This document shows positions 1 to 10,381 of a stretch of DNA of 64,000 nt, piece after piece. Location: positions 1 through 64,000 of the forward strand of contig CALGKB010000008.1 in NCBI GenBank assembly GCA_937927915.1, in the 5' to 3' direction. The DNA is from an uncultured Pseudanabaenaceae cyanobacterium. Its GTDB lineage: Bacteria > Cyanobacteriota > Cyanobacteriia > Pseudanabaenales > Pseudanabaenaceae. The position numbers and the translations under genes are program-made. How positions within the stretch are numbered: the stretch's first letter is position 1; every line of letters begins with the position of its first letter. The notes under the pieces are model-generated. The model worked only from the letters and a program-made list of their open reading frames with translations. It was not told the DNA's origin and searched no databases.

Positions 1-1083
1 ACCCTTGCCCTGTTCCCCTGCTCTGGCTGCCTCTACAGCAGCATTCAACGCCAAGATGTTGGTTTGATTGGCAATGTCTGCTACCAGGTCAGAAACAGTA
101 GAAATTTGGGCTGTTTGTTCACTCAGTTGTACAATTTTTTCCGCAATGGCGGTCACCTTGTCTTTGACGGTGCTGATGCCCTGCAGAGTCTGTTGTACTG
201 ATTGGCTGCCTGTGTTACATAATTCCAAACTCTTTTGAGCGTTGGTGGAGGAAGCGATCGCTTGTTCTGCCGACTGACGGGAGGATGCCCCTAATTCTTC
301 CATTGTGGTTGTGGTTTGGTTGACGGAGACTGCCTGTTGGGAAATAACTTTTTCCTGTTCTGCCATAGAAGCAGCAATTTGAGAAGTAATACTAGCTAGT
401 TCTGCAGTGGTTTTGCTGATACTTTTGGTAATCAACTGGGCAATGAACACCCCTATACCAGGGGAAGCAACTGCTGTCAGTATTAAACCCAGGACAGAGA
501 ATGTGATACTGCGATTCAGGGCATCACTTGTCAGCTTGCGCTTGACAGTAGAAGTTTCCTGTAATAGCTTGATCATTTCATCTTTCAGGGCAACGATCTG
601 GTCAATTACCTGCTGGTTCTCTGGGGAAAACCAAAACTTAGATGCATCTGTTACTCTACCAGCTTTTGCTAACTCCAAAACGCGTTGAATATTTTTGTTA
701 TTCTGGTCAATCAGTTTTTCTAGCTCGCCTAGCTTCGCCTCAACCTGCTCAAAATTCAATAAATCGGGCTTACTTGCCAGTATCTCCTTGCTTTTGTCTT
801 TTAACTCCTGGTTCCGCTTCTGTAGCTTTTCTAATTCCGCTAGATTTGCAGATTTTTGACGATCCGATAAAAGATACTCACTGAGATTATGCTCCTTTCT
901 TGCTGTCACAAAGCTGTCTTCTAGTAAGGTACGCAACAGATTGTTGGCAGCACGACTGTCAGTTAGACGCCTCTTAGTATTGCTGACCTCTAAAAAAACC
1001 AGCATTGTAGACACAAAGGCAATCACGATCGGTACACTGTACCCTGCCAGGAATTTACCCCGTAATTTCAACCGCTCTAGCAT
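1..1083 (-). CDS. methyl-accepting chemotaxis protein, 3' end outside window (partial)
   Basis: Open reverse frame from the ATG at 1083 to the window edge. N-terminal TM (MLERLKLRGKFLAGYSVPIVIAFVSTMLVFL), second TM, then a signalling-domain pattern (..VADIANQTNILALNAAVEAARAGEQGKG..). Missing from the ORF track because it runs off the edge. Confidence 0.9.
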   Translation of the reverse strand, partial: MLERLKLRGKFLAGYSVPIVIAFVSTMLVFLEVSNTKRRLTDSRAANNLLRTLLEDSFVTARKEHNLSEYLLSDRQKSANLAELEKLQKRNQELKDKSKEILASKPDLLNFEQVEAKLGELEKLIDQNNKNIQRVLELAKAGRVTDASKFWFSPENQQVIDQIVALKDEMIKLLQETSTVKRKLTSDALNRSITFSVLGLILTAVASPGIGVFIAQLITKSISKTTAELASITSQIAASMAEQEKVISQQAVSVNQTTTTMEELGASSRQSAEQAIASSTNAQKSLELCNTGSQSVQQTLQGISTVKDKVTAIAEKIVQLSEQTAQISTVSDLVADIANQTNILALNAAVEAARAGEQGKG

Positions 1084-1108
1084 AGAACCTATCCTCCCCA
1101 ACCCCAAA

Positions 1109-2080
1109 TTAAACTTTACTCAACAAATCTGGTAGATCAATAATTGTAATCACTTCATTCTCCAGTATAGCAGTACCCATAACTCCTTGGGTAGCCTCCT
1201 TACTTAGCTTAACTGAGACTAAATCTACATCTGTTATATTCCTGATTTCATCTACAGCAATTGCCACATTTGAGTTGTGGGACTGAGTCACGATCGCTTT
1301 ATTCTTAGCCTGTCCTTGCGTGGGGAGTCCCATAAGGGCGCGAATATTGATTAGAGTCACTATTTCACTGCGTAGATTTATATTCCCCAGAATAAAATCG
1401 GGACTAAAGGGGACGGGAAAAAACTGGTCAAATACGACGAATTCCCTTACCTGTTCTAGGGGAATGCCGATTACCTCATTGTCTATCTCAGCTAGAGCAA
1501 GGAGAAAATGCTCTTGTACCTGTTCCTGCTTTTGCTGACTCAAGTTGAGCCGCCGCTGATAGAAAACTGCCTGCTCTTGGGGGGTAGCATCAGGAGCAAA
1601 ACGACTGTAAAAATCTCCTAGACTATCGCTGACGGCAACTGTAGATAGTTCACTCACTGCTTGGGGTGCACGAATTAGAGTAGCAGGATTGATAAGAGGC
1701 AAAATTTGTTCCCCTATTCTCCCTACTCCCCCTAAAAAGCTGCTCAAAGGCGGATTGAATTCCTCCCTCAAGATGTCGATCAAATTACCAGGAAGTTCTA
1801 TTATTTCTATGACCCGATCGACTATTATCCCCGCTGTTACGCCGTCGATATTAACTACTACTAAATTGTCTGTTATGCTGCACCTCGGCTCTGCTATGCC
1901 TAAGCGTCGGGCTAAATGAATTACTGGTAAAGTTTGACCCCGCCGATCGATAATTCCTACCACATCTCCAGGGGCATCAGGCAGGGGGGTAATCTCTGGT
2001 AGCAATAAAATTTCTTCCACTACTTCTAGGGGCAATCCAAAAGTCTGGGACTGTAAACCTATCTGTAGGTAACTAAACAT
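1109..2080 (-). CDS. CheW-like protein with two tandem CheW domains
   Basis: 323 aa. Two CheW-like halves (FGLPLEVVEEILLLPEITPLPDAPGDVVGIIDRRGQTLPVIHL and IGIPLEQVREFVVF..FILGNINLRSEIVTLINI). Confidence 0.85.
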   Translation of the reverse strand: MFSYLQIGLQSQTFGLPLEVVEEILLLPEITPLPDAPGDVVGIIDRRGQTLPVIHLARRLGIAEPRCSITDNLVVVNIDGVTAGIIVDRVIEIIELPGNLIDILREEFNPPLSSFLGGVGRIGEQILPLINPATLIRAPQAVSELSTVAVSDSLGDFYSRFAPDATPQEQAVFYQRRLNLSQQKQEQVQEHFLLALAEIDNEVIGIPLEQVREFVVFDQFFPVPFSPDFILGNINLRSEIVTLINIRALMGLPTQGQAKNKAIVTQSHNSNVAIAVDEIRNITDVDLVSVKLSKEATQGVMGTAILENEVITIIDLPDLLSKV

Positions 2081-3212
2081 ACTCGCGGATTGCCTCTAAT
2101 AATTCATCAGGATTGACTGGCTTGGTTAAGTAGCGATTTGTACCCGCTAAATGCCCCTTTGCCCGATCGATTAACCCATCCTTTGCTGTTAGCATAATCA
2201 CAGGGGTATCTTTAAACTTGCTGATCTTACGGATAGTACGGCAAAATTCAAAACCATCAATTTCAGGCATCGTCACATCCAAAAGAATAAGGTCAACATG
2301 GGTACGGTTGAGAACCCCCAACGCCTCCATAGCACTGCCAGCACAGATGACTTCGTAATCACTGCTAAGAGTTTTGCGGAGCATGGATTGCACGATCGGG
2401 CTGTCATCAACACTTAAAATCACAGGAACAGTTTTTGTTTTGGTCTCATTCGTATTAGAAATGTGATGGATTTCAATTAAACCTTCCTGTACCCAATGAT
2501 AGTAGAGGGGAGCCAGCACAAGGGGGTCTTGCTCTAGTGCTTCTGCAATGTCAGCGATCGTGCGCTCTCCATTTACCCATTTCTCCAGGTGTACCAGGGT
2601 GGCTTTGTGGGTGATTGTCTGCAGTACCCCGTTGTGTACAACGGGAATGTCCTCCAAGGAGCGAATTACAGGGGCATATTGCCGCCACTTCTTTTGCCGT
2701 TGCGCCAGTTGCTGGAAAACCTCTGTACAACTAAACCGATGCTGGTCCTCACCAAACCCTAGGTCAATCTTGACATTCTCATGGAGGTCAACCACGCACT
2801 GATGGGGTAATAATCGCTCCAAAATAATCAGCACCCGTTGTAAGCAAAACTTCTCTACATCCTCCCAGGTGATAGCTTTGGTAGAAACGATCGTGTGTAA
2901 CACTTCGTAGGTGGAGCCTGTGCCCAGGTCAACACGGCGGGAAACAAAATCTAGCAGCGAGTCAATGTAACCCAGCTTCAGACTCTTGCCCAGAATGTTG
3001 ATGAAATCTTTGTTAGAGGGAATATATGGATTGGCAAAGGTTAGACTGCCGTCCTGTAAAAAACAGAAATATTGCAAAGACCTATCCCTGGCACATGTAC
3101 AGCTCAGCTTAACTGCCCCTGTGTATCCCCCCTTCTGTAGCTCCAGTAGGGACTTACTCAGGCTGTTCTCCCTGACTACTGCCGCCATATTCTCTGCCTT
3201 GTTTACCACCAT
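2073..3212 (-). CDS. PatA/PixG-type response regulator (N-terminal PATAN-like domain + C-terminal receiver)
   Basis: 379 aa. C-terminal receiver (ILSVDDSPIVQSMLRKTL..DLILLDVTMPEIDGFEFCR..PVIMLTAKDG..YLTKPVNPDELL) after a long N-terminal domain; operonic with cheW and cheR. Confidence 0.85.
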   Translation of the reverse strand: MVVNKAENMAAVVRENSLSKSLLELQKGGYTGAVKLSCTCARDRSLQYFCFLQDGSLTFANPYIPSNKDFINILGKSLKLGYIDSLLDFVSRRVDLGTGSTYEVLHTIVSTKAITWEDVEKFCLQRVLIILERLLPHQCVVDLHENVKIDLGFGEDQHRFSCTEVFQQLAQRQKKWRQYAPVIRSLEDIPVVHNGVLQTITHKATLVHLEKWVNGERTIADIAEALEQDPLVLAPLYYHWVQEGLIEIHHISNTNETKTKTVPVILSVDDSPIVQSMLRKTLSSDYEVICAGSAMEALGVLNRTHVDLILLDVTMPEIDGFEFCRTIRKISKFKDTPVIMLTAKDGLIDRAKGHLAGTNRYLTKPVNPDELLEAIREYV

Positions 3213-3332
3213 AGTTCCCCCTCAACTCCTACTAAGAAATAGCAAATTATGCATACACTTGTCAAGTAAAATTAAACACTTTTTGCTTCTTACTGTTTTG
3301 TTACTTTCTTGGTGCTTATTTTACTTTTTTGC

Positions 3333-4673
3333 TCAAATTTTACTCTCTGTGATCTGCTGGAGGAGGGATAGTTTGGCTTGCTGTTCGGGGGTCATAGTGG
3401 CAGCAAGAGGGAGGAGGGCTTGCAGGAGGCGTGCTGCTTGGGTTTCTTCCCGATCGTACAAGTGGAAATCAATTAAATCAAAGTAGGGGGGGATATGATG
3501 AGGGCTAATAAAAATCATACGACGTAGATATTCTTTTGCTTGTTCCCGATCGTTTTGTGCTTCGGCAATTTGGGCAAGGAGATGGAGGGCATCCAGGCAG
3601 GCATGGTCTTGGGCGAGGATTTGCTGACAGATATTCTGGCTAGCTTGGTATTGTCCTTGGTTGGCATAAGCTTTAGCGATGAGGAGGAGCGCTTCTGTGT
3701 CCTGGGGATAGAGAATTAGCCATTGCTGCAACTGGGAAATTGACCCCTGATAGTTACCATTTATAAGCATTTGCCTGCCCTTATCTTTGTGATTTTCTAC
3801 CAGAATCGGCAAAACAGGGGTAGATGGGGTTAACTCATAAGTCTTATGGATAGGCATGCGATAAGTTAATGATTCCGCATAGCTAACCACCTCCAAAGGC
3901 GTGATAGATTGGGCTTGTAATTCTGTATGTCCTGTCAGTAAATATCCCCCCGGTTGCAGGAGATCAATAAATTTGTGGACAACAACTTGAATCTTATCGG
4001 GGTCAAAATAAATGAAAACATTGCGACAGATAATTAAATCTACATTGCCGCCTGTAGAAATAGATAGTTCATCTTCTAAGAGATTGCATTGGTAAAACTT
4101 TGCCATTTGTTTCAAGGAAGCTAGAACTTCCCACCCTTCTATATGACGACGGAAGTATGACGATCGGTAATGGTTTTCTACACCCCGCAATGACCATTCG
4201 GAGTAGATGCCTCGTTTTGCCTTCTCGATCGCCTGCTGGTTGATGTCCACTCCTACAAGGTTGATCTGCCAGTCTTGTAGGTAATAGGGAATCTCTTGCA
4301 AAAGAATGGCGAGGGAATATACTTCCTCTCCTGTGGAACAGCCAGCACTCAGGATTACCAGGTTTTTATCTTTTGCTTTCATTTGTAGGATGTCGGGTAG
4401 GATTTTCTCCCGCAGGAGCTGGATTTGCCCCCGATCGCGTAAAAAGTAGCTTTCCCCTGTGGTAATGAGGGGAGCAAGTTTCTCCCATTCCCCCTTTGCC
4501 TGGGTTCCCGCCAATAACGCGGCGTATTCTCTTTCGTCTGTCAGTCCCAGGTTTTTCATTCTCTGTTTGAGCTTTTGTTGTAAAGTACTGTAGTCTTCGG
4601 GGCGAATTTTGATGCCTGTTTTGTCTTTGATCAATTGCACGATCGCTTGCCAGCTGGGAGAATTGTTTACCAT
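3333..4673 (-). CDS. cheR: CheR-type protein-glutamate methyltransferase with C-terminal TPR repeats
   Basis: 446 aa. GESYFLRD, ILSAGCSTGEEVYSLAI, VDLIICRNVFIYFD, then TPR-like repeats. Confidence 0.88.
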   Translation of the reverse strand: MVNNSPSWQAIVQLIKDKTGIKIRPEDYSTLQQKLKQRMKNLGLTDEREYAALLAGTQAKGEWEKLAPLITTGESYFLRDRGQIQLLREKILPDILQMKAKDKNLVILSAGCSTGEEVYSLAILLQEIPYYLQDWQINLVGVDINQQAIEKAKRGIYSEWSLRGVENHYRSSYFRRHIEGWEVLASLKQMAKFYQCNLLEDELSISTGGNVDLIICRNVFIYFDPDKIQVVVHKFIDLLQPGGYLLTGHTELQAQSITPLEVVSYAESLTYRMPIHKTYELTPSTPVLPILVENHKDKGRQMLINGNYQGSISQLQQWLILYPQDTEALLLIAKAYANQGQYQASQNICQQILAQDHACLDALHLLAQIAEAQNDREQAKEYLRRMIFISPHHIPPYFDLIDFHLYDREETQAARLLQALLPLAATMTPEQQAKLSLLQQITESKI

Positions 4674-4742
4674 TTGTTACTGTTATGTGTTAACCTAAAC
4701 CCGATTATAGCTTTGTGTTCCCCGGTCCTACGAGGCGTGGTT

Positions 4743-5552
4743 ATGGTACAAAAAACGATCGGTGTGCCTCTTTCGCTGACAGGCATTGGTCTGCATAGTG
4801 GAACAACTGCTACTGTCACTCTTGCACCTGCACCTGCTGATGCCGGTCGCTATTTTGTCATAGATGGTCATAGAGTGCCTGCGACAGTGGCAGAGGTAAA
4901 GGGGACGCTTCTGTGCACGGCAATTGGAGGCATACGGACGGTGGAACATCTCCTCAGTGCGCTGCTGGGCATGGGCATTGACAACGTGGCAATTCATGTA
5001 CAGGGGGAGGAAATCCCTATCCTAGATGGCTCTGCTCTGCCCTGGGTGGAGTTGCTAAATCAGGCTGGCATTGTCTGCCAAGGGGAAAAGCCCTCTCCCC
5101 CTGTCCTACAGTACCCTGTCTGGGTGCAAGAGGAAGACCGCTTTGTTATAGCTATGCCTGCTCCCCAATTGCAATTTACCTACGGTATTGATTTCCCCTC
5201 CAAAGCGATCGGGACTCAGTGGTTTACCTGGCTGCCCCAGGGAGATTATGGGGAAAAAATTGCCCCGGCGCGGACTTTTACCATGGCTGACCAAGTGGAA
5301 AAATTGCGGGCACAGGGGTTAATTCAAGGGGGTAGTTTGGAGAATGCCATCGTGTGTGACGGGGAAAAATGGCTCAACCCGCCCCTGCGCTTTCCCGACG
5401 AACCCTGCCGTCATAAATTGCTGGATTTCATCGGGGATTTGAGTTTGCTCCCCCACCTGCCCATTGCCCACTATCTGGCTTACAAGGCGAGCCATAATTT
5501 GCATATTCAGCTAGCCCGATTGTTATGGGAACGGAACTTTTCTTTAGCCTAA
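4743..5552 (+). CDS. lpxC: UDP-3-O-acyl-N-acetylglucosamine deacetylase
   Basis: Starts MVQKTIGVPLSLTGIGLHSG; IRTVEHLLSALLGMGIDNV, EIPILDGSALPWV, ARTFTM, RHKLLDFIGDL motifs. ATG at 4743 preferred over the longer ORF start. Confidence 0.93.
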   Translation: MVQKTIGVPLSLTGIGLHSGTTATVTLAPAPADAGRYFVIDGHRVPATVAEVKGTLLCTAIGGIRTVEHLLSALLGMGIDNVAIHVQGEEIPILDGSALPWVELLNQAGIVCQGEKPSPPVLQYPVWVQEEDRFVIAMPAPQLQFTYGIDFPSKAIGTQWFTWLPQGDYGEKIAPARTFTMADQVEKLRAQGLIQGGSLENAIVCDGEKWLNPPLRFPDEPCRHKLLDFIGDLSLLPHLPIAHYLAYKASHNLHIQLARLLWERNFSLA

Positions 5553-5591
5553 TCAGTCTCTAGCGCTATCCACTGAGGGAAAGACAAACCT

Positions 5592-6242
5592 ATGCTCAAA
5601 CAGTTTTTAGTCGGTGTGCTGAGTGTGTTAACAATTAGTCCTGTGCTAGCCCAGGACACGATGATCCGTCGATCGCCCTCCTTCCGCACCTTACCCAATA
5701 CTACTACCCCTAGACCCACCACTGTCAGTCAACGCTTCAATCTACCCCCTGGCCAGCGCCTAGTGACTCGCTACGCTGGTAAGGACACGCTATACATTGC
5801 CACTGGACAGACTCTAGCAACGGAACTAGTGGTGACGCAGCCTGTAGTGGCGGAAAACGGTACAACCCTAATTCCTACTGGGGCAGTAATACGGGGAGAA
5901 TTTGTGCCTGCGCCTGGGGGTTCCCGCTTTGTAGCCAAGGAATTGACTACTAGAGGTGTGACTGTCACCTTGGGGGCGGAGTCAGAACTGATCAACGATG
6001 TCAAAGACCCCAGAGAAACTACAACGGGTAGTATCGTGGGGGATGCTGCCCTAGGTGCTGCTGCGGCTGCTATCCTGGCGGGGATAACGGGAGATAGGGC
6101 GATCGCTACAGAGGAAGTCCTGGCGGGTGCTGCCGCTGGTGTGATCATTGGCAATGTCACTGCCCCCCAAGTTGTAGTTATTCCTCCCGACAGCGTGATC
6201 AACCTCACAACTACCCGCAACCTTGTCTTTGGCACACCCTAG
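5592..6242 (+). CDS. secreted conserved hypothetical protein
   Basis: 216 aa with signal peptide ([21 protein letters not shown]) and a Gly/Ala-rich C-terminal segment. Confidence 0.7.
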   Translation: MLKQFLVGVLSVLTISPVLAQDTMIRRSPSFRTLPNTTTPRPTTVSQRFNLPPGQRLVTRYAGKDTLYIATGQTLATELVVTQPVVAENGTTLIPTGAVIRGEFVPAPGGSRFVAKELTTRGVTVTLGAESELINDVKDPRETTTGSIVGDAALGAAAAAILAGITGDRAIATEEVLAGAAAGVIIGNVTAPQVVVIPPDSVINLTTTRNLVFGTP

Positions 6243-6832
6243 GCGGGACCCTCGATGACCCGATCGATCAACCCATACTCCTTGGCTTCGTAGGCGGACA
6301 TATAGTAGTCGCGGTTCATGTCCCGCTCAATCTTTTCTAGGGGCTGTCCTGTGCGTTTGGCGTATTCTTCGTTGAGGCGACGGCGTAGGCGTAAAATCTC
6401 CTTGGCTTCAATGGCAATGTCGGAGGCTTGACCGCGAATGCCGCCGGAGGGCTGGTGAATCATAATGCGGGAGTGGGGTAGAGCAAACCGTTTACCCTTG
6501 GTGCCCGCCATCAATAAAAATGACCCCATAGAGGCTGCCAGACCAATGCAAATGGTGCAGACATCTGCCTTGATGTGTTGCATGGTGTCAAAAATAGCTA
6601 AACCAGCGCTGACGGAGCCGCCAGGGGAGTTGATGTAAATATAAATATCTTTATCTTTGTCTTCTGAGTCCATGTACAAAAGACGGGCAATGACGGAGTT
6701 GGCTAAGCCATCGGTGACTTCGCCGCTGATAAAAATAATCCGTTCCAAAGATAGGCGTTCGTAGATGCTAATCCACTGCGTGAATGAATCACCGGGATAG
6801 CGATAGGGGACTTTGGGAATTCCAATGGGCAT
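6239..6832 (-). CDS. clpP: ATP-dependent Clp protease proteolytic subunit (ClpP3-like)
   Basis: [31 protein letters not shown] (catalytic Ser), [10 protein letters not shown] (His), [18 protein letters not shown] (Asp). Confidence 0.95.
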   Translation of the reverse strand: MPIGIPKVPYRYPGDSFTQWISIYERLSLERIIFISGEVTDGLANSVIARLLYMDSEDKDKDIYIYINSPGGSVSAGLAIFDTMQHIKADVCTICIGLAASMGSFLLMAGTKGKRFALPHSRIMIHQPSGGIRGQASDIAIEAKEILRLRRRLNEEYAKRTGQPLEKIERDMNRDYYMSAYEAKEYGLIDRVIEGPA

Positions 6833-6834
6833 AT

Positions 6835-7428
6835 CTACTCCTTCGGTTCTAGTACTTTGTCAATTAAGCCGTATTCTTTGGCTGCCTGGGCGGTCAGATA
6901 AAAATCCCGCTGTTGGTCTTTCTCCAGTTTTGCGATCGGTTGCCCTGTGTGCAGATGGAGGATTTCGTTAATGCGTCGATCGAGGCGGAGAATTTCCTCT
7001 GCTTCGATTTGAATGTCACTCGCCTGTCCCTCCACACTGCCAGAGGATTGGTGCAGCATGATTTCTGCGTTGGGGAGAGCAAACCGCTTGCCCTTGGTAC
7101 CCGCTGCCAGGATTACTGCTGCCATCGACATCGCCATACCCACAGCGATCGTGCAGACGTCAGCTTTAATACACTGCATGGTGTCATAGATGGCTAGACC
7201 CGCCCGCACAGAACCGCCAGGGGAGTTGATATAGATGTAGATGTCTTTGTTGTTGTCCTCCGAGTCCATGTAGAGGAGACGGGCGATGACAGAATTGGCT
7301 AGACCATCGGAAATCCTTCCCCCTAAGAAAATAATCCGCTCTAGGGAGAGGCGGTCATAGATAGAAATCCACTGCGTGTAGTTGCTCTGGGGAAAGCGAT
7401 AGGGTACACGGGGGATGTAAACTGGCAT
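6835..7428 (-). CDS. clpP: ATP-dependent Clp protease proteolytic subunit paralogue
   Basis: ClpP fold motifs with triad residues apparently retained ([22 protein letters not shown]) but an altered Ser context. Confidence 0.92.
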   Translation of the reverse strand: MPVYIPRVPYRFPQSNYTQWISIYDRLSLERIIFLGGRISDGLANSVIARLLYMDSEDNNKDIYIYINSPGGSVRAGLAIYDTMQCIKADVCTIAVGMAMSMAAVILAAGTKGKRFALPNAEIMLHQSSGSVEGQASDIQIEAEEILRLDRRINEILHLHTGQPIAKLEKDQQRDFYLTAQAAKEYGLIDKVLEPKE

Positions 7429-7432
7429 TGCT

Positions 7433-8173
7433 CTAGGCTCCTACGGCGGCGGGAATGGCTTTGGGTAGGTCTTTGGGACTTTCTAACACTTTGTCGATGA
7501 TGCCGTACTCCTTGGCTTCCTGGGGAGTCATGTAGAACATTCTGTCCATGTCCTTGGCAATTTTTTCGGGGGGCTGCCCTGTGTTCTTTGCCAAAATTTC
7601 AATCATTGCCTGCTTGTTCGCCAGGACTTCCTGTGCCTGGATTTGAATGTCAGTGGCTTGTCCCCTAGCTTGACGCTTTGCCTGGTGCAGAATAATCGTG
7701 GCGTTAGGTAAGCTGGCACGGCAACCCTTTGCCCCCGCTGACAGAATCATGGCGGCTGTCCCCATCGCCTGCCCGATACAGATGGTGTGTACAGGGGGTT
7801 TGATGTATTGCATGGTGTCACAGATAGCAAAGGCTTCCGTTTCATAACCGATCGCGTCCCCTGTATACCAGGAAGTGCCGGTGGAGTTGATGTAGAGATA
7901 GATGGGTTTTTCCTTGTCTTCGTACTGTAAATAGAGGAGTTGCGCCACGATCAGTTCTGTGACATCTACCCCTAGTTGGTCCTTGTACTCATCGGGGGAG
8001 ACCAGGGGCAACCCAAAATAGATAATACGCTCTTTTAGCAGGAGGGAGGGGAGGTCAGGGGGAGGGGTGCGGTAATAGGCATCACCGTAGTAGTACGCAG
8101 ATTGCACAGCTGTTGGTTGCATATTGCCTGGTTGTGATGTGGTAATGCTAGGGTAACACAATCGTTCCAGCAA
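7433..8173 (-). CDS. clpR: ClpR, proteolytically inactive Clp subunit
   Basis: ClpP homologue with Ser replaced ([11 protein letters not shown]) and Asp replaced ([19 protein letters not shown]); extended N-terminus. Confidence 0.92.
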   Translation of the reverse strand: MLERLCYPSITTSQPGNMQPTAVQSAYYYGDAYYRTPPPDLPSLLLKERIIYFGLPLVSPDEYKDQLGVDVTELIVAQLLYLQYEDKEKPIYLYINSTGTSWYTGDAIGYETEAFAICDTMQYIKPPVHTICIGQAMGTAAMILSAGAKGCRASLPNATIILHQAKRQARGQATDIQIQAQEVLANKQAMIEILAKNTGQPPEKIAKDMDRMFYMTPQEAKEYGIIDKVLESPKDLPKAIPAAVGA

Positions 8174-8190
8174 CTGGGTGGGGGAAACCG

Positions 8191-9570
8191 TCAGTGACTG
8201 TGGAGGACCTGTTTGTAAGCCTCGTCCAGGACTTCGCTGAGGGTGGGGTGGGCGTGTACCTGGAAGGCGAGTTGGTCAACGGTGAGACGATTAGCTATTG
8301 CTTGGGCAGCTTCGTGAATGAGGTCCGAGGCATGGAGTCCCAAAATATGTACCCCCAACAGGGTACGATCGTCCTGGCGGTAAATTACTTTGGCTATCCC
8401 CTCGGTCTCCCCTTCAGCAATGGCTTTGGAATTCCCCTTGAAGGAGGAGCGCGTAACCCCGATCGTGAATCCTTCTGCTTCTGCCTTTGCCTGGGCTTGG
8501 GGTTCTGTCAGTCCCACAAACCCTATTTCCGGATGGGTAAATACGGTGGCGGGAATGCTGCTATAGTCCACGGTGCGATGGCGTCCGCAGATGTTTTCCA
8601 CCACAGCAATTCCCTGGGCAGAGGCGGCATGGGCTAACATCATTTTGCCGGTCACATCCCCAATTGCCCAGAGGTGTTCTACCCCCGTTGCCATGCGGTC
8701 ATCTACTTCAATGAAGCCCCGCTTGTTGGGGGTCAGTCCCACAGTTTCTAAGCCCAAGTCTGCACTGAGGGGCACGCGCCCTGTCGCCACGAGGCAAGCA
8801 TCCACTTCTAAAATTTCGCCGTTGGATAGTTCAATGATCACCGGGCTGCCGGGTATGACTTTTTTAGCCAGGACACCCGTGTAGGTCTCGATGTCCCTGG
8901 GCTTAATGAGAACCCGTTCCGCTAGTTTGGCAATATCGGGGTCAAAGCCGGGCATGAGGGTATCCAGTGCCTCAATCATGGTGATTTCACAGCCCAGCGC
9001 CGTGTAAATGTCAGAAAATTCCAAACCAATGTAGCCACTGCCAATAATGGCGATCCACTGGGGCAACCAGTCCAGTTTAATGCCTTCGTCACTGGTGAAG
9101 ACCGTCTTGCCGTCCACCTCAATGCCTGGGGGGACAAAGGGCTGGGAACCGGTAGCGATGATAATGTCCTGGGCGGTGTAGACCCGATCGTTGACTTCTA
9201 CTTTCTGGATGCCGGCAATTTTACCCCTGCCTTGAATTACATCTACCCCCAGTTGCTGGAGGCTGTTGGTGAGGGCATTGCGCAATTTTTCTACGGTTCT
9301 AGTGGCATGGTGGGCGATCTGGGCGCGATCGAATTGGAGGTCTCCTACGCTGATCCCTAGTGCCCGCAGATGTTCCTTTGCCTGCAGTTCCCGCACTTTT
9401 CCCGCTGCTGCTAGTAGTGCCTTGGAGGGAATACAACCCCGGTTGACGCAGGTGCCCCCCATATCCCTGGCTTCCACGATCGCGGTTTTCAAACCCTGTG
9501 CTCTGGCATGGAGAGCGGCGGCGTGTCCCCCCACCCCAGCCCCAATAATAATCAAATCGTAGTCAAACAC
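8191..9570 (-). CDS. lpdA: dihydrolipoyl dehydrogenase
   Basis: FAD motif [19 protein letters not shown], redox disulfide [17 protein letters not shown]-terminal HAHPTLSEV. Confidence 0.95.
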   Translation of the reverse strand: MFDYDLIIIGAGVGGHAAALHARAQGLKTAIVEARDMGGTCVNRGCIPSKALLAAAGKVRELQAKEHLRALGISVGDLQFDRAQIAHHATRTVEKLRNALTNSLQQLGVDVIQGRGKIAGIQKVEVNDRVYTAQDIIIATGSQPFVPPGIEVDGKTVFTSDEGIKLDWLPQWIAIIGSGYIGLEFSDIYTALGCEITMIEALDTLMPGFDPDIAKLAERVLIKPRDIETYTGVLAKKVIPGSPVIIELSNGEILEVDACLVATGRVPLSADLGLETVGLTPNKRGFIEVDDRMATGVEHLWAIGDVTGKMMLAHAASAQGIAVVENICGRHRTVDYSSIPATVFTHPEIGFVGLTEPQAQAKAEAEGFTIGVTRSSFKGNSKAIAEGETEGIAKVIYRQDDRTLLGVHILGLHASDLIHEAAQAIANRLTVDQLAFQVHAHPTLSEVLDEAYKQVLHSH

Positions 9571-9606
9571 TGTTGCTTTTGTCCCTCTTTTCCATAGGTT
9601 GTCATT

Positions 9607-10149
9607 TTACTGGGATTTCTTGCCCCCGAACCACTGCTGCCACCAATTCTTTTCCTGGGGGGTGTTGGCAGGATGCGGAAAGTCTAGCAGTAGGACTATG
9701 CGTGTCTCGTGTCCCCGATGCCAGACTTCATGTTCAGTGGTGTCATCAAAGACAAGGCATTTGCCCTCCGTCCAGGTTCTGATTTCTTCGCCAACACGGA
9801 TACTACAGCCGCTACAGCCCGCCAAGCCCAGGTGACAGCGTAACAGTCCATCGGCATAGCCGGTGTGGGGGGCAATGTGGGTACCTGGTTGCAGGGCAGA
9901 AAAACCCGCCGTCACAATCCCTGGTATCTGCTTAACTAGCGCCGTCGTCTGGGGACAGAGTTTGGTGTTGCCGGCAATTTCTACGCCAAAGGCAAGCAAG
10001 CCTAAGACTTCCCACCCGTTTTCGTAGAGATGGCGTTCGGGCCAGGCTAAAAAGCGCTCTTTGCTGACTGCCAGTGCTTCATCACGGATTACTTGCCAGT
10101 GAGCCTCTAGGAGGACGGTGAAGGGGAAGTCCTCTGGATTTTTGAACAT
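9607..10149 (-). CDS. aspartyl/asparaginyl beta-hydroxylase domain protein
   Basis: 180 aa with IAPHTGYADGLLRCHLGL..CLVFDDTTEHEVWHRGHETRIVLLLDFPHP, characteristic of the family. Confidence 0.8.
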   Translation of the reverse strand: MFKNPEDFPFTVLLEAHWQVIRDEALAVSKERFLAWPERHLYENGWEVLGLLAFGVEIAGNTKLCPQTTALVKQIPGIVTAGFSALQPGTHIAPHTGYADGLLRCHLGLAGCSGCSIRVGEEIRTWTEGKCLVFDDTTEHEVWHRGHETRIVLLLDFPHPANTPQEKNWWQQWFGGKKSQ

Positions 10150-10154
10150 ATTGC

Positions 10155-10310
10155 CTAGGCAAGTGCTCTTTGTAGCAGGATGGTGATGGTTTTACCGATC
10201 GCTTGCGCTATCCCCCTCAGCCCCCCCATCTGCTGCAGGAGATGGACATAAAATATGAGCCAACGCCAAGCCTTGACTAGTTCTAATTGCCAGGACTGTA
10301 ATCTGCCCAT
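10155..10310 (-). CDS. small conserved-type hypothetical protein
   Basis: Reverse ORF, 51 aa from MGRLQSWQLELVKAWRWLIFYV; the ORF-track start (10379) would leave almost no space before the divergent TPR gene. Confidence 0.4.
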   Translation of the reverse strand: MGRLQSWQLELVKAWRWLIFYVHLLQQMGGLRGIAQAIGKTITILLQRALA

Positions 10311-10381
10311 AGGGAGGTATTGTTTGCTATAGTGAAACGTTTTTATTCTAGGGTAGTAGTAATGAGTCTGCAAGACCAATC

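Noticed and set aside
5771-6235. 154-aa reverse ORF
   Set aside because: Antisense shadow of the secreted hypothetical gene; no recognisable motifs.
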